Shown here in pieces: positions 16,447 to 23,986 of a stretch of 64,000 nucleotides of DNA. The stretch is from Bacteroidota bacterium (lineage in GTDB: Bacteria > Bacteroidota > Bacteroidia > Chitinophagales > Chitinophagaceae). Numbering within the stretch: position 1 is the first letter of the stretch; each line of letters starts with the position of its first letter. The translations under genes were made by a program, and so were the position numbers. The stretch is from NCBI GenBank assembly GCA_947487525.1, contig CANKWR010000004.1, positions 1 to 64,000 on the forward strand, given 5' to 3'. Below the pieces are notes generated by a model that was not told where the DNA came from, ran no database searches, and saw only the letters and a program-made list of their open reading frames with translations.

Positions 16447-17472
16447 ATGAAAATATTTTACGCCATTCAAGGTACTGGAAATGGTCATATAAGTAGGGCT
16501 ATTGAATTGTATCCGTATTTACAAAAATATGGCCAAGTAGACTTTATGTTAAGCGGGAGTAATGCAAATTTGCCAAGCAGTTTGCCGGTTAAGTATAAGA
16601 GTAAGGGGCTGAGTTTATTTTATAAACATAGTGGGGGACTTGATTATATTAAAATCTTACGCTCCTTATCTCTTAGTGTCATTAAGGATGCTAAAACATT
16701 GCCCATAGAGGACTATGACTTGGTTATTAACGACTTTGATTTTGTTACCTCTTTAGCATGTAAGTTTAAAAAAATATCCTGTATTCACTTTGGACATCAA
16801 GCAAGTTTTCAAAGCAAAAAAACACCAAGGCCCTCAAAAATCGATTTTATAGGAAATTTCATTCTTGAAAAATTTGTTAAAAGCGACACCCATATCGGAC
16901 TACATTTTGAAAATTATGATCATCATATTTACAATCCTATTATTAAGGAAGATATTATTAAGGCAACCCCAATAAACGATGGTCATATCACCGTGTATTT
17001 GCCTCAATATTCCATTCAACACTTAGAGCCTCATTTTTTAAAGCAAGGCAAATTTCATTTTGAAGTTTTTTCAAAAGAGATTGACCGAATTACTTGCAAG
17101 AATAATATTACCTACTTTCCAATCAATAATGAACAGTTTACAAGTAGCTTAATTCGGTGTTATGGAATTATCACCGCCGGTGGATTCGAAACACCTGCTG
17201 AAGCTATGTATATGAATAAAAAGCTATTAAGTATTCCTATCTTAAATCATTATGAACAAGCCTGCAATGCCAAGGCACTTGAAAAATTAGGCATTATGGT
17301 TTTAAAAAAGGTTGACGAAAAATTTGGTGAATATTTTTCACATTGGATTAATGAAAAAAAATCTATTAAGTTAAACCTAGCACATAGTACAGCTGATATT
17401 GTAGAAATACTCATGAAAAACAATCAAACGAAACAAACCAATAAATCAAAAGAACATGTATACCATTCTTAA
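16447..17472 (+). CDS. Glycosyltransferase of the MJ1255/GT28-like type
   Basis: A 341-residue protein with a GT-B fold. The N-terminus has the glycine-rich IQGTGNGHISRAIELYPYL motif, typical of MurG/GT28-like and MJ1255-type transferases. The C-terminal half has the sugar-nucleotide site ITAGGFETPAEAMYMNKKLLSIPILNHYEQACNA. There is no signal peptide or membrane helix. It probably moves a sugar onto a lipid or surface carrier; donor and acceptor are unknown. It follows the LpxH-like gene by 6 bases, and its last 17 bases overlap the next gene, so the three are very likely co-translated. Confidence 0.82.
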   Translation: MKIFYAIQGTGNGHISRAIELYPYLQKYGQVDFMLSGSNANLPSSLPVKYKSKGLSLFYKHSGGLDYIKILRSLSLSVIKDAKTLPIEDYDLVINDFDFVTSLACKFKKISCIHFGHQASFQSKKTPRPSKIDFIGNFILEKFVKSDTHIGLHFENYDHHIYNPIIKEDIIKATPINDGHITVYLPQYSIQHLEPHFLKQGKFHFEVFSKEIDRITCKNNITYFPINNEQFTSSLIRCYGIITAGGFETPAEAMYMNKKLLSIPILNHYEQACNAKALEKLGIMVLKKVDEKFGEYFSHWINEKKSIKLNLAHSTADIVEILMKNNQTKQTNKSKEHVYHS

Positions 17473-17800
17473 TCAAAAAGGGGAGGCAGTTGCTTATATT
17501 CAAAATATGATGATCATGGATTTGAATTTAGAGCATGTGCATGGAATTTTAATTGGAGATTGTTTCTTTGGTAAGCAAAATCATATCATTGGAAAAATTT
17601 TCAATAACACTGCTTATTTAGTGAATGGTGAGATTGTAGGTACCGTAGTTCAAAATCTTGCGTATAAAAATATTGCCTTAAAAAAAGCGCATATGCAATT
17701 AGCATGGGATATTTTATCCAATATTAAAGATCATACGAGTCCCTGGATCATGGAAACAAAAAAATGGGCATCTAAACCGTTAATGTTTCACTTACTATAA
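17456..17800 (+). CDS. Small protein, possibly of the 4-fold beta flower type
   Basis: A 114-residue protein that begins 17 bases inside the glycosyltransferase gene in another frame. The N-terminal 65 residues show short repeating strands (ILNQKGEAVAYIQ, HGILIGDCFFGKQNHIIGKIFN, AYLVNGEIVGTVV) like the small beta-flower/WG-type repeats known in Bacteroidota. The C-terminal part is helical and basic-aromatic (SPWIMETKKWASKPLMFHLL). The family match is tentative and from memory. The function is unknown; translational coupling suggests it works with the glycosyltransferase. Confidence 0.55.
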   Translation: MYTILNQKGEAVAYIQNMMIMDLNLEHVHGILIGDCFFGKQNHIIGKIFNNTAYLVNGEIVGTVVQNLAYKNIALKKAHMQLAWDILSNIKDHTSPWIMETKKWASKPLMFHLL

Positions 17801-17820
17801 TAAATAAACTCAATAAGGCA

Positions 17821-18240
17821 TTAACGATTCATTTGTTCCTGCACAAAAACAGTACAATACGCTTTAATTAATTCCCTCACATTTTTAAATGCTTCCATAA
17901 TTTCTTCTTCTGTACCAATAGCTTTAGCTGGATCTGGGAAGTTATAATGAAATTTTAAAGCCTTGGTTGGGAAGTAAGGGCAGCGTTCCTTTGCATTGTC
18001 ACAAACGGTAATTACATAATCAAAATCTACTTTAAGGTACTCGTTAATATTGTTAGAAGTATGGTTGGAAATATCAATGCCATCTTCCTTCATAATAAGA
18101 ATGGACCTTGGATTTACACCATGCGTTTCGACGCCTGCTGAATATACATTTGCTTTTCCATTTGTCATTGCTGCCAAATAACCGTGCGCTATTTGACTTC
18201 GGCAACTATTGCCAGTGCATAATACGAGTATATTTTTCAT
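17821..18240 (-). CDS. arsC: Thioredoxin-coupled arsenate reductase (ArsC, LMW-PTP fold)
   Basis: Reduces arsenate to arsenite in the cytosol. The phosphatase-type P-loop is CTGNSCRS (Cys8, Arg14). The redox relay cysteines Cys80 and Cys87 in VITVCDNAKERCPYF align with Cys82 and Cys89 of S. aureus ArsC, and the DPAKA motif supplies the catalytic Asp. The length of 139 is slightly above the usual 131. It is the last gene of the leftward arsR-arsM-arsC operon. Confidence 0.92.
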   Translation of the reverse strand: MKNILVLCTGNSCRSQIAHGYLAAMTNGKANVYSAGVETHGVNPRSILIMKEDGIDISNHTSNNINEYLKVDFDYVITVCDNAKERCPYFPTKALKFHYNFPDPAKAIGTEEEIMEAFKNVRELIKAYCTVFVQEQMNR

Positions 18241-18290
18241 CTTAGAATATAGATAATTAAGGTTTTAAAATTACTGTCTTACCAAAAATT

Positions 18291-19130
18291 TTAACAACAT
18301 CCCGATCCTGGCGCACAGCTAGCTGTCGGTTTTTCAGCATATACGGTTACTGAAAATATGCCTATATCTGATTGATTAAATTTGGCTATGTCCGCTTCTG
18401 ATAAATAGTTTTTCAAAATATCATTTGGTATGATTATTGGCTTTTCTTTTTGCAATACCACATTCTTAAAACCACAGGCATTAACTAATTCCAAATACAC
18501 TTGTTTTTGCACGGCACCGCTTACGCAACCTGCATACATTTCTGCTGCATTGCGCAATTCATTAGGCAAAACACCTACGAGGACTACATCTGAAATGCTA
18601 AAGTGACCTCCAGGCTTCAACACTCGATAAATATCAGTTAATACAGCATGTTTATTGGGCACTAAATTTAACACACAGTTGCTTACTACCACATCGACTG
18701 CATTGGCCGTGATAGGCATGTTTTCGATATCTCCTTGTCTGAATTCTACATTGTTGTAGCCCATTTTTTCTGCATTCGCTCTCGCTTTTTCAATCATCGC
18801 TGGGGTGAAGTCCACGCCAATTACTTTTCCGCTTGCGCCGGTGCTTCTTCTTGCAACAAAGCAATCATTGCCTGCTCCCGATCCTAAATCCACCACCACA
18901 TCACCTTCTTTAATTTTTGCAAATTCAGTAGGCAGTCCACATCCTAAACCCAAGTCGGCATCTGCCACATATCCTTCCATTTTTGTGTAATCGTCGGACA
19001 TGATATTGTATACCTCGGTACTACAACCACCAGCTCCACAACAAGAGGACATATTGGTTTCTTTGTCCTGCAATGCAATTTCACTGTATTTTGCTTTTAC
19101 TATTTCTTTTAATTCTAACTCTGTTTTCAT
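18291..19130 (-). CDS. arsM: Arsenite S-adenosylmethionine methyltransferase
   Basis: Methylates As(III) to mono- and dimethylated forms using S-adenosylmethionine. The 279-residue protein has the SAM site DLGSGAGND (81-89). It also has the cysteines expected to bind arsenic: Cys64 (GLGCGLP), Cys152 (SNCVLNLV) and Cys202 (YAGCVSG), matching the three conserved ArsM positions. Additional Cys-rich ends are present, SSCCGAGGCS near the N-terminus and CAPGSGCC at the C-terminus. It lies 23 bases after arsR and 50 bases before arsC. As there is no arsB or acr3 in the window, methylation may be the main outlet for arsenite at this locus. Confidence 0.93.
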   Translation of the reverse strand: MKTELELKEIVKAKYSEIALQDKETNMSSCCGAGGCSTEVYNIMSDDYTKMEGYVADADLGLGCGLPTEFAKIKEGDVVVDLGSGAGNDCFVARRSTGASGKVIGVDFTPAMIEKARANAEKMGYNNVEFRQGDIENMPITANAVDVVVSNCVLNLVPNKHAVLTDIYRVLKPGGHFSISDVVLVGVLPNELRNAAEMYAGCVSGAVQKQVYLELVNACGFKNVVLQKEKPIIIPNDILKNYLSEADIAKFNQSDIGIFSVTVYAEKPTASCAPGSGCC

Positions 19131-19153
19131 AATTATTTATTTTAGTATTTATA

Positions 19154-19468
19154 TTAACAACATTTTTTGGTAATGGTAAACGAGTCAAACATTTTATTAA
19201 AAAGCACACTCATTTTGGTCCAATTATTTTCATCTATACAATAACAAGTTTTAACTCCATCAATTTCACCTTTAATAATACCTGCTTCTTTTAACTCTTT
19301 TAGATGCTGTGAAACAGTACTTTGAGACAGAGGTAATTCATCCACAATATCACCACAGATGCAGGTTTGCTTTTTTAATAAAAGAACAATAATGGCTATT
19401 CTTGCAGGATGGCCTAATGCTTTTGTGAATTGCGCCAACTGTTCTTCTTTAATTGAATAAGTAGACAT
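19154..19468 (-). CDS. arsR: ArsR-family metalloregulator
   Basis: A 104-residue winged-helix repressor that leaves DNA when it binds As(III)/Sb(III). The recognition helix is in [19 protein letters not shown] Cys pair, Cys36 and Cys38 in TCICGD, sits in the alpha3 position used for arsenic sensing, and a further CYCID and terminal CC are available as ligands. It is first in the arsR-arsM-arsC operon. A perfect palindrome overlaps its promoter, which suggests autoregulation. Confidence 0.92.
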   Translation of the reverse strand: MSTYSIKEEQLAQFTKALGHPARIAIIVLLLKKQTCICGDIVDELPLSQSTVSQHLKELKEAGIIKGEIDGVKTCYCIDENNWTKMSVLFNKMFDSFTITKKCC

Positions 19469-19472
19469 ATTG

Positions 19473-19508
19473 ATTTATATTAATCGTAAAATTACGATTA
19501 ATATAAAT
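19473..19508 (-). promoter_or_regulatory. 36-bp perfect palindrome, probable ArsR operator/promoter
   Basis: The arms ATTTATATTAATCGTAA and TTACGATTAATATAAAT are exact complements separated by two bases. The palindrome ends 5 bases before the arsR start. The centre read on the minus strand contains TAATTTTA, close to the Bacteroidota -7 box, so a bound repressor dimer would cover the promoter. Confidence 0.8.
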
Positions 19509-19557
19509 ACGGCGTAAAATATTTGTATTAATTTTTAGGAAACTGATCACAATCATA

Positions 19558-19590
19558 AAAAAAGCCTAGTCTTTTGAACTAGGCTTTTAC
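19558..19590 (-). terminator. Intrinsic terminator after ald
   Basis: AAAAGCCTAGT and ACTAGGCTTTT pair perfectly over 11 bp around a 7-base loop, with T runs on the minus strand. It separates ald from the ars operon promoter. Confidence 0.88.
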
Positions 19591-19611
19591 CGTATCAATC
19601 AAATAGAATTC

Positions 19612-20700
19612 TTACGCTGCTGTATAGGCGTCCGCTACGCCTTTATTTAAGATTTTACCCGCTCGTATATTTAATCCTTTCGCTAATGCAGCATTTTCCA
19701 TAATTGCTTTTTCCCAGCCCTTATTGGCAATTGCAATGGCATAAGGTAAAGTAGCTTGTGTCAACGCCCTGGTACTTGTTTGTGGAACTGCGCCTGGCAT
19801 ATTGGCAACACAATAGTGGGTAATACCATCAATGGTGAAAACAGGATTTTCGTGGGTGGTAGGTTTACATGTTTCAATGCAACCTCCTTGATCCACTGCT
19901 ACATCCACAATGACCGAACCTGCTTCCATTAATTTTAAGTCGTCTTTTTTCACCAAACGAGGCGCTTTTGCGCCATGCAATAAAACGGCCCCTACTAATA
20001 AGTCGGTCGTTGGCAATTTTTCCTTGATGGCTAAAATGGTGGAATATTGTGTTACCACATTGGCTGGCATCACATCGCTTAAATACCTTAAACGTGCAAG
20101 GTTGGTATCCATGATGGTTACATTCGCGCCCAGGCCTGCAGCCATCTTCGCAGCTTGCGTTCCAACAATTCCTCCACCTATCACTAATACTTCAGCTGGT
20201 TTAACACCTGGCACACCCCCTAATAATTTTCCTTTACCCCCAAATGGCTTTCCTAAATAGTAAGCACCCACATTAATCGACATCCTGCCTGCCACTTCGG
20301 ACATGGGCACTAATAAGGGCAGTGAACCGTCCGCTGATTCTACCGTTTCATAAGCAATACAAACCGCGTGCGATTTGATCATTGCTTCCGTTAATTCCTT
20401 GGAGGCAGCAAAGTGGAAGTAGGTAAACAGGATTTGTCCCGCTTTAATTAAAGGATATTCTGAAGCCAAAGGCTCTTTTACTTTTACAATCATTTCTGCA
20501 ATTTCATACACCTCCTTAGGTGTATTTAAAATGGAAGCACCCACCGTTTTATATGCTTCGTCAGAAAAGCCAGAGCCAACGCCTGCATTGGTTTCCATAT
20601 ATATTTCATGACCTTGTCTCACTAATGCGTCCACCCCTTCAGGAGTTAAACCCACTCTGTATTCTTGCACTTTAATTTCTTTTGGGCATCCAATAATCAT
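19612..20700 (-). CDS. ald: Alanine dehydrogenase
   Basis: Oxidatively deaminates L-alanine to pyruvate with NAD, or the reverse. The N-terminal catalytic domain carries Lys75 (VKVKEP) and His96 (TYFHF), the residues expected for pyruvate binding and catalysis. The Rossmann motif VLVIGGGIVGTQAAKMA lies near residue 170. The C-terminal VANMPGAVPQTSTRALTQATLPYA is characteristic of Ald. The length of 362 is close to the usual 370. It is divergent from an Lrp/AsnC regulator 172 bases away, an arrangement in which the regulator commonly controls ald. Confidence 0.95.
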   Translation of the reverse strand: MIIGCPKEIKVQEYRVGLTPEGVDALVRQGHEIYMETNAGVGSGFSDEAYKTVGASILNTPKEVYEIAEMIVKVKEPLASEYPLIKAGQILFTYFHFAASKELTEAMIKSHAVCIAYETVESADGSLPLLVPMSEVAGRMSINVGAYYLGKPFGGKGKLLGGVPGVKPAEVLVIGGGIVGTQAAKMAAGLGANVTIMDTNLARLRYLSDVMPANVVTQYSTILAIKEKLPTTDLLVGAVLLHGAKAPRLVKKDDLKLMEAGSVIVDVAVDQGGCIETCKPTTHENPVFTIDGITHYCVANMPGAVPQTSTRALTQATLPYAIAIANKGWEKAIMENAALAKGLNIRAGKILNKGVADAYTAA

Positions 20701-20871
20701 AAATAATGTTTTTATTACTGTATAAAGTTCAGAGAAAAGAAAATATTATGAAATAGTATTAAATATTCAGTAAATTATACTGCTATATTTTAAAAAATAA
20801 GAAAAAAACATTAATTTAGGCTTCATTTTAGCCTATTGGCAGAAATAATTCCTTTCATAAAACGTACAACC

Positions 20872-21330
20872 ATGAGTTTAGATGCTATTGATATTGCCAT
20901 TTTGCGCATTTTGCAACAAAATGCACTTGCCAAAATCAAGGATATTAGTGCAGCAGTGAATTTATCCATGAGTCCCACACATGATAGAATTAAGTGTTTA
21001 GAATCAGAGGGATATATTCAGGCCTATGTTGGCATCGTGGATAGAAAAAAAATTGACCTCGGTTTAATTGTACATTGTCATGTGACTTTAGACAAGCAAA
21101 CTAGAAATAATTTTTCAGAGTTTGAGCAAATCATTGCAAAGTATCCCGAAGTAATATCTTGCAGTTTAGTATCTGGTAATTTTGATTATTTCTTAAAATT
21201 AGTTTCTAAGGATGTTGAATCCTACAATAAATTTTATCAAGAAAAATTAGCCGTGCTCCCCATGGTAGCGCATATCAATAGTTTATTTGTAATGGACGAA
21301 ATTAAAACGACCACCGCACTGCCGCTATAA
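20872..21330 (+). CDS. Lrp/AsnC-family transcriptional regulator
   Basis: A 152-residue feast/famine regulator. The N-terminal helix-turn-helix (DIAILRILQQNALAKIKDISAAVNLSMSPTHDRIKCLESEGYI) is followed by a C-terminal ligand-sensing ACT-like domain (VISCSLVSGNFDYFLKLVSKD). The track's TTG at 20836 adds an unlikely 12-residue extension; ATG 20872 matches the family. Divergence from ald suggests that it senses alanine or another amino acid and controls ald. A small inverted repeat, TAGGCT-N7-AGCCTA, at 20817-20835 may be an operator. Confidence 0.88.
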   Translation: MSLDAIDIAILRILQQNALAKIKDISAAVNLSMSPTHDRIKCLESEGYIQAYVGIVDRKKIDLGLIVHCHVTLDKQTRNNFSEFEQIIAKYPEVISCSLVSGNFDYFLKLVSKDVESYNKFYQEKLAVLPMVAHINSLFVMDEIKTTTALPL

Positions 21331-21389
21331 ACGGATTCGGTAAAGTATAAATTATCATTTTGTAACGTTCCTTTTTTAATTATTAAAGT

Positions 21390-22004
21390 ATGTACGATAT
21401 ACCTCATTTCAAAGCCCATCACCAACAGGAAGTCATTGACTTTATGATGGCGCACCCTTTTGTAACTATTTGTGGCGTAGATGCCAACGGCTTTCCTTTA
21501 GCCACACATATTCCAGTGCTGATTAAAGTAGAAAACGAAATCATTACCATTAGTGGGCACATGATGCGCAAACAGGATCATACCATTGCATTTGAAAAAA
21601 ACAACAATGTGTTGGTTATTTTTTCGGCGCCCTCGGCTTTTGTGAGTGCGAATTGGTATACTACCAAAAATATGGGCAGTACTTGGAATTACCAAACAGT
21701 GCATGCAAGCGGCAAAATGGAAATCAAAGACGAAGCACATTTGCGTCAACTACTTACCGACTTGACCTTGCATTTTGAAAAAGACATCCATGCGCCTACA
21801 CAGGTTAAAAATTTATCAGCCGAATACATGCAGCAAAACATGAAAGCTATATACTCATTTGATATGGTGGTTACGAATTTGCAACACGTTTTTAAATTGA
21901 GTCAAAACCGAGACGAAGCCTCTCAAGCAAATATCCAAGCCGAATTAAACAAAGGAGAAGCTGCTTGTAAATATATGGCTGCCGCTATGGTGAATAAAAA
22001 ATAA
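21390..22004 (+). CDS. PaiB-like FMN-binding negative regulator
   Basis: A 204-residue protein of the FMN-binding split-barrel fold. MYDIPHFKAHHQQEVIDFMMAHPFVTICGVDANGFPLATHIPVL is typical of the PaiB/FMN_bind_2 family, as are HMMRKQDH and SAFVSANWYTT. PaiB of Bacillus is a repressor of sporulation and degradative enzyme genes; whether this protein binds DNA or only flavin is not visible. It follows the Lrp gene by 59 bases and could share its transcript. Confidence 0.85.
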   Translation: MYDIPHFKAHHQQEVIDFMMAHPFVTICGVDANGFPLATHIPVLIKVENEIITISGHMMRKQDHTIAFEKNNNVLVIFSAPSAFVSANWYTTKNMGSTWNYQTVHASGKMEIKDEAHLRQLLTDLTLHFEKDIHAPTQVKNLSAEYMQQNMKAIYSFDMVVTNLQHVFKLSQNRDEASQANIQAELNKGEAACKYMAAAMVNKK

Positions 22005-22032
22005 ATAACCGTATCATTATACGAAACGGCGA

Positions 22033-22431
22033 CTATTTTTTTGTTGGCTCAATCAAGTCCCATAAATTTCCATACATATCTTTAAATACCGCTACTGTAC
22101 CGTATTCTTCTACATGCGGTGCAATGGTAAATTCAACGCCTTTGGCTGTGTAGTTTTCAAAATCTCTTTGAAAATGATCGGTATATAAAAATAAAAATAC
22201 ACGTCCGCCTGTTTGGTAGCCAATACATTTTTCTTGCGCTGGCGTAGCTGCTTTCGCGAGCAATAAGGTACATCCATTTTCAGCACCCGCTGGTTGTACC
22301 ATCACCCATCTTTTTGTTTCAGACAATACGGTGTCTTCAATTAATTTAAAACCTAAAATTTTTGTATAATATTGAATGGCCTCATCATAATCTCTTACCA
22401 CTACTGCTATATGTGCTAAATTTTGTTTCAT
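22033..22431 (-). CDS. VOC-family (glyoxalase-like) protein
   Basis: A 132-residue single vicinal-oxygen-chelate domain pair: MKQNLAHIAVVVRDYDEAIQYYTKILGFKLIED at the N-terminus and APHVEEYGTVAVFKDMYGNLWDLIEP at the C-terminus. The conserved His near the start and Glu in WDLIEP are likely metal ligands. Members include glyoxalases and dioxygenases and antibiotic-binding proteins; the substrate here is unknown. It converges on the PaiB-like gene. Confidence 0.85.
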   Translation of the reverse strand: MKQNLAHIAVVVRDYDEAIQYYTKILGFKLIEDTVLSETKRWVMVQPAGAENGCTLLLAKAATPAQEKCIGYQTGGRVFLFLYTDHFQRDFENYTAKGVEFTIAPHVEEYGTVAVFKDMYGNLWDLIEPTKK

Positions 22432-22491
22432 AGTTCAAATGTACAAATATTTAAAAGCTTTGTTTACCTTCATGCAAATTAAAATAAAGCG

Positions 22492-23109
22492 ATGCTGGTT
22501 GTTAAGAATTTAATTTTTGATTTGGGCAATGTATTATATGACATTGACTTTGCAAAAATGTATGGGGCTTTTGAAAAATTGGGAATCCCTAATTTTGAAA
22601 ATCATTTTACACTCAATAAGTCCGATCAACTATTTTTTGACTTAGAGAAAGGGTTGATCAACGAAACTCAATTTATTGAAGGCTTCAATCAATTATACAA
22701 GTTGAACTTGTCTAAGCAACAAATTATTGAAGCATGGAATGCTTTATTGGTAGGTTATCGAAAAGAGAGTATTGAATGGGTACAATCGCATAATGAAGCA
22801 TATCCAACTTTCTTATTCTCCAATACCAACCAAATTCACTATGACCACTTTATTCCTGAATTTACCCGAGCGATGGGGGGCAATTTTGAAAATTTGTTTA
22901 AAACACCCTATTATTCCCATAAAATGGGTCAAAGAAAGCCAGATCCAGCCTCTTTTATGCATATTTTGGAAAAAGAAGGGCTTATTGCAGCGGAAACGAT
23001 ATTCATTGATGACAATGAACCCAATATAGTTGCTGCTGCTTCGGTGGGATTACAGGTGTTGTATTTACAGCCTGGAATGCGGGTGGAAAAGGACTTGGTT
23101 ATTGGCTAG
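22492..23109 (+). CDS. HAD-superfamily hydrolase (subfamily IA)
   Basis: A 205-residue phosphatase-like protein. Motif I is FDLGNVLYDID, where the first Asp is the nucleophile and the expected general acid (Asp+2) is replaced by Gly, as in many YihX-like members whose motif reads DxGxVL. Motif II is LFSNTN, the motif III lysine is in GQRKPDPASF, and motif IV is IFIDDNEPNIVAA. The cap is helical, like that of YihX/alpha-D-glucose-1-phosphatase. The substrate is not determinable. It ends convergently 8 bases from the DUF4834 gene. Confidence 0.85.
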   Translation: MLVVKNLIFDLGNVLYDIDFAKMYGAFEKLGIPNFENHFTLNKSDQLFFDLEKGLINETQFIEGFNQLYKLNLSKQQIIEAWNALLVGYRKESIEWVQSHNEAYPTFLFSNTNQIHYDHFIPEFTRAMGGNFENLFKTPYYSHKMGQRKPDPASFMHILEKEGLIAAETIFIDDNEPNIVAAASVGLQVLYLQPGMRVEKDLVIG

Positions 23110-23117
23110 GTCGGACC

Positions 23118-23357
23118 TTATTTTTTCTTAATCTCCTCAAAATCAATGTATTCAGCGTCAATTGGCACATCTTTTTTTGGAGGGGGAGCGGTTTGGGTAT
23201 TGTTTTGTGCCTTATTGAAGGCTTCCGCTTGTTGCCTTTTTACCTGTTCCATATTTTGCCTTACTGTTTTTACCCCTTTACGCACGGGGATCACGATATC
23301 AAATATGATCTTATAGAGGAGGTATATCAACAAACCGTATAAAACTAGCTTCATCAT
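23118..23357 (-). CDS. DUF4834-type small membrane protein
   Basis: A 79-residue protein with one N-terminal membrane helix (MMKLVLYGLLIYLLYKIIFDIVIP). A basic coiled segment (RQNMEQVKRQQAEAFNKAQ), a Pro-rich linker and the conserved end DAEYIDFEEIKKK follow. This layout fits the Bacteroidota-specific DUF4834 family of unknown function. It is transcribed away from rimP, next to the promoter of the rimP-nusA-infB operon. Confidence 0.75.
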   Translation of the reverse strand: MMKLVLYGLLIYLLYKIIFDIVIPVRKGVKTVRQNMEQVKRQQAEAFNKAQNNTQTAPPPKKDVPIDAEYIDFEEIKKK

Positions 23358-23387
23358 AGCGCAAAAATAAGCTTCTAGGCAATATTA

Positions 23388-23419
23388 TTGGGTGATTTCA
23401 TCCCGTTTTATTACCTTTG
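23388..23419 (+). promoter_or_regulatory. rimP: Bacteroidota-type promoter of rimP-nusA-infB
   Basis: The -7 box TACCTTTG (23412-23419) matches TAnnTTTG exactly. A TTG lies about 21 bases upstream at 23388. Transcription should start near 23425, about 50 bases before rimP. Confidence 0.65.
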
Positions 23420-23440
23420 TTCCAGAATATGCAGAGAAAT

Positions 23441-23464
23441 GAAGGGAACGAAATCGTTCCCTTC
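23441..23464 (+). terminator. Terminator-like hairpin in the rimP 5' leader
   Basis: GAAGGGAACG and CGTTCCCTTC form a perfect 10-bp stem (11 with an A-T closing pair) followed by TTCTTTTT. It lies between the predicted transcription start and the rimP ATG at 23478, so it could attenuate the operon or act as a folded leader. Confidence 0.6.
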
Positions 23465-23477
23465 TTCTTTTTAAACT

Positions 23478-23948
23478 ATGGAAGTAAACGATTTAAAAGA
23501 AAGGGTACAGGGTTTAATTGAACCTCTATTAGTAGAGGATCCTGAATATTTTTTGGTGTGGATTAAGGTAAAGCCTGGTCACATCATTAGAGTTTACTTG
23601 GACGGAGACCATGGACTTCCCATCCAAAAGTGTATTTTCTTTAATAGAAAATTATATAGGGCCATAGAGGAAGCAGGGTGGTTTCCCGATGGTGATTTTG
23701 CTTTAGAAGTTTCTTCTCCAGGCGTAGATGAACCTTTATTATTAATAAGACAATACAATAAAAATATAGGCCGAAAAGTAGAAGTAGAATTGTTAGACGA
23801 GACCAAAAAAGAAGGCACTTTAACAACGGTGACAGAAGCAGATATTTTGATTGAGTGGACAGAGGGAAAGGGTAAAAAAGCATCCCAGCAACAATTGCTT
23901 ATTCCATTTGAGAATATTAAATCAACTATAGTTCAAATTCAATTTTAA
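23478..23948 (+). CDS. rimP: Ribosome maturation factor RimP
   Basis: Assists maturation of the 30S ribosomal subunit. The 156-residue protein has the N-terminal alpha/beta domain with the family motif VYLDGDHGLPIQKCIFFNRKLYRAIEE (split by conserved sites) and the LEVSSPGVDEPLLLIRQY signature, then an SH3-like C-terminal domain (NIGRKVEVELLDETKKEGTL). It is first of rimP-nusA-infB, the conserved bacterial order. An overlapping upstream ATG at 23429 opens a 31-codon reading frame running through the leader hairpin into rimP. Confidence 0.95.
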   Translation: MEVNDLKERVQGLIEPLLVEDPEYFLVWIKVKPGHIIRVYLDGDHGLPIQKCIFFNRKLYRAIEEAGWFPDGDFALEVSSPGVDEPLLLIRQYNKNIGRKVEVELLDETKKEGTLTTVTEADILIEWTEGKGKKASQQQLLIPFENIKSTIVQIQF

Positions 23949-23986
23949 CAAATCAACAAGCGAGAAGCTTGAAAAAAAATTATGTT

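Noticed and set aside
20836-20872. TTG-initiated N-terminal extension of the Lrp regulator
   Set aside because: The additional 12 residues do not belong to the family and ATG 20872 is well placed; similar TTG extensions on susD, nusA, kdsD and the NrtR-like gene were also discarded.
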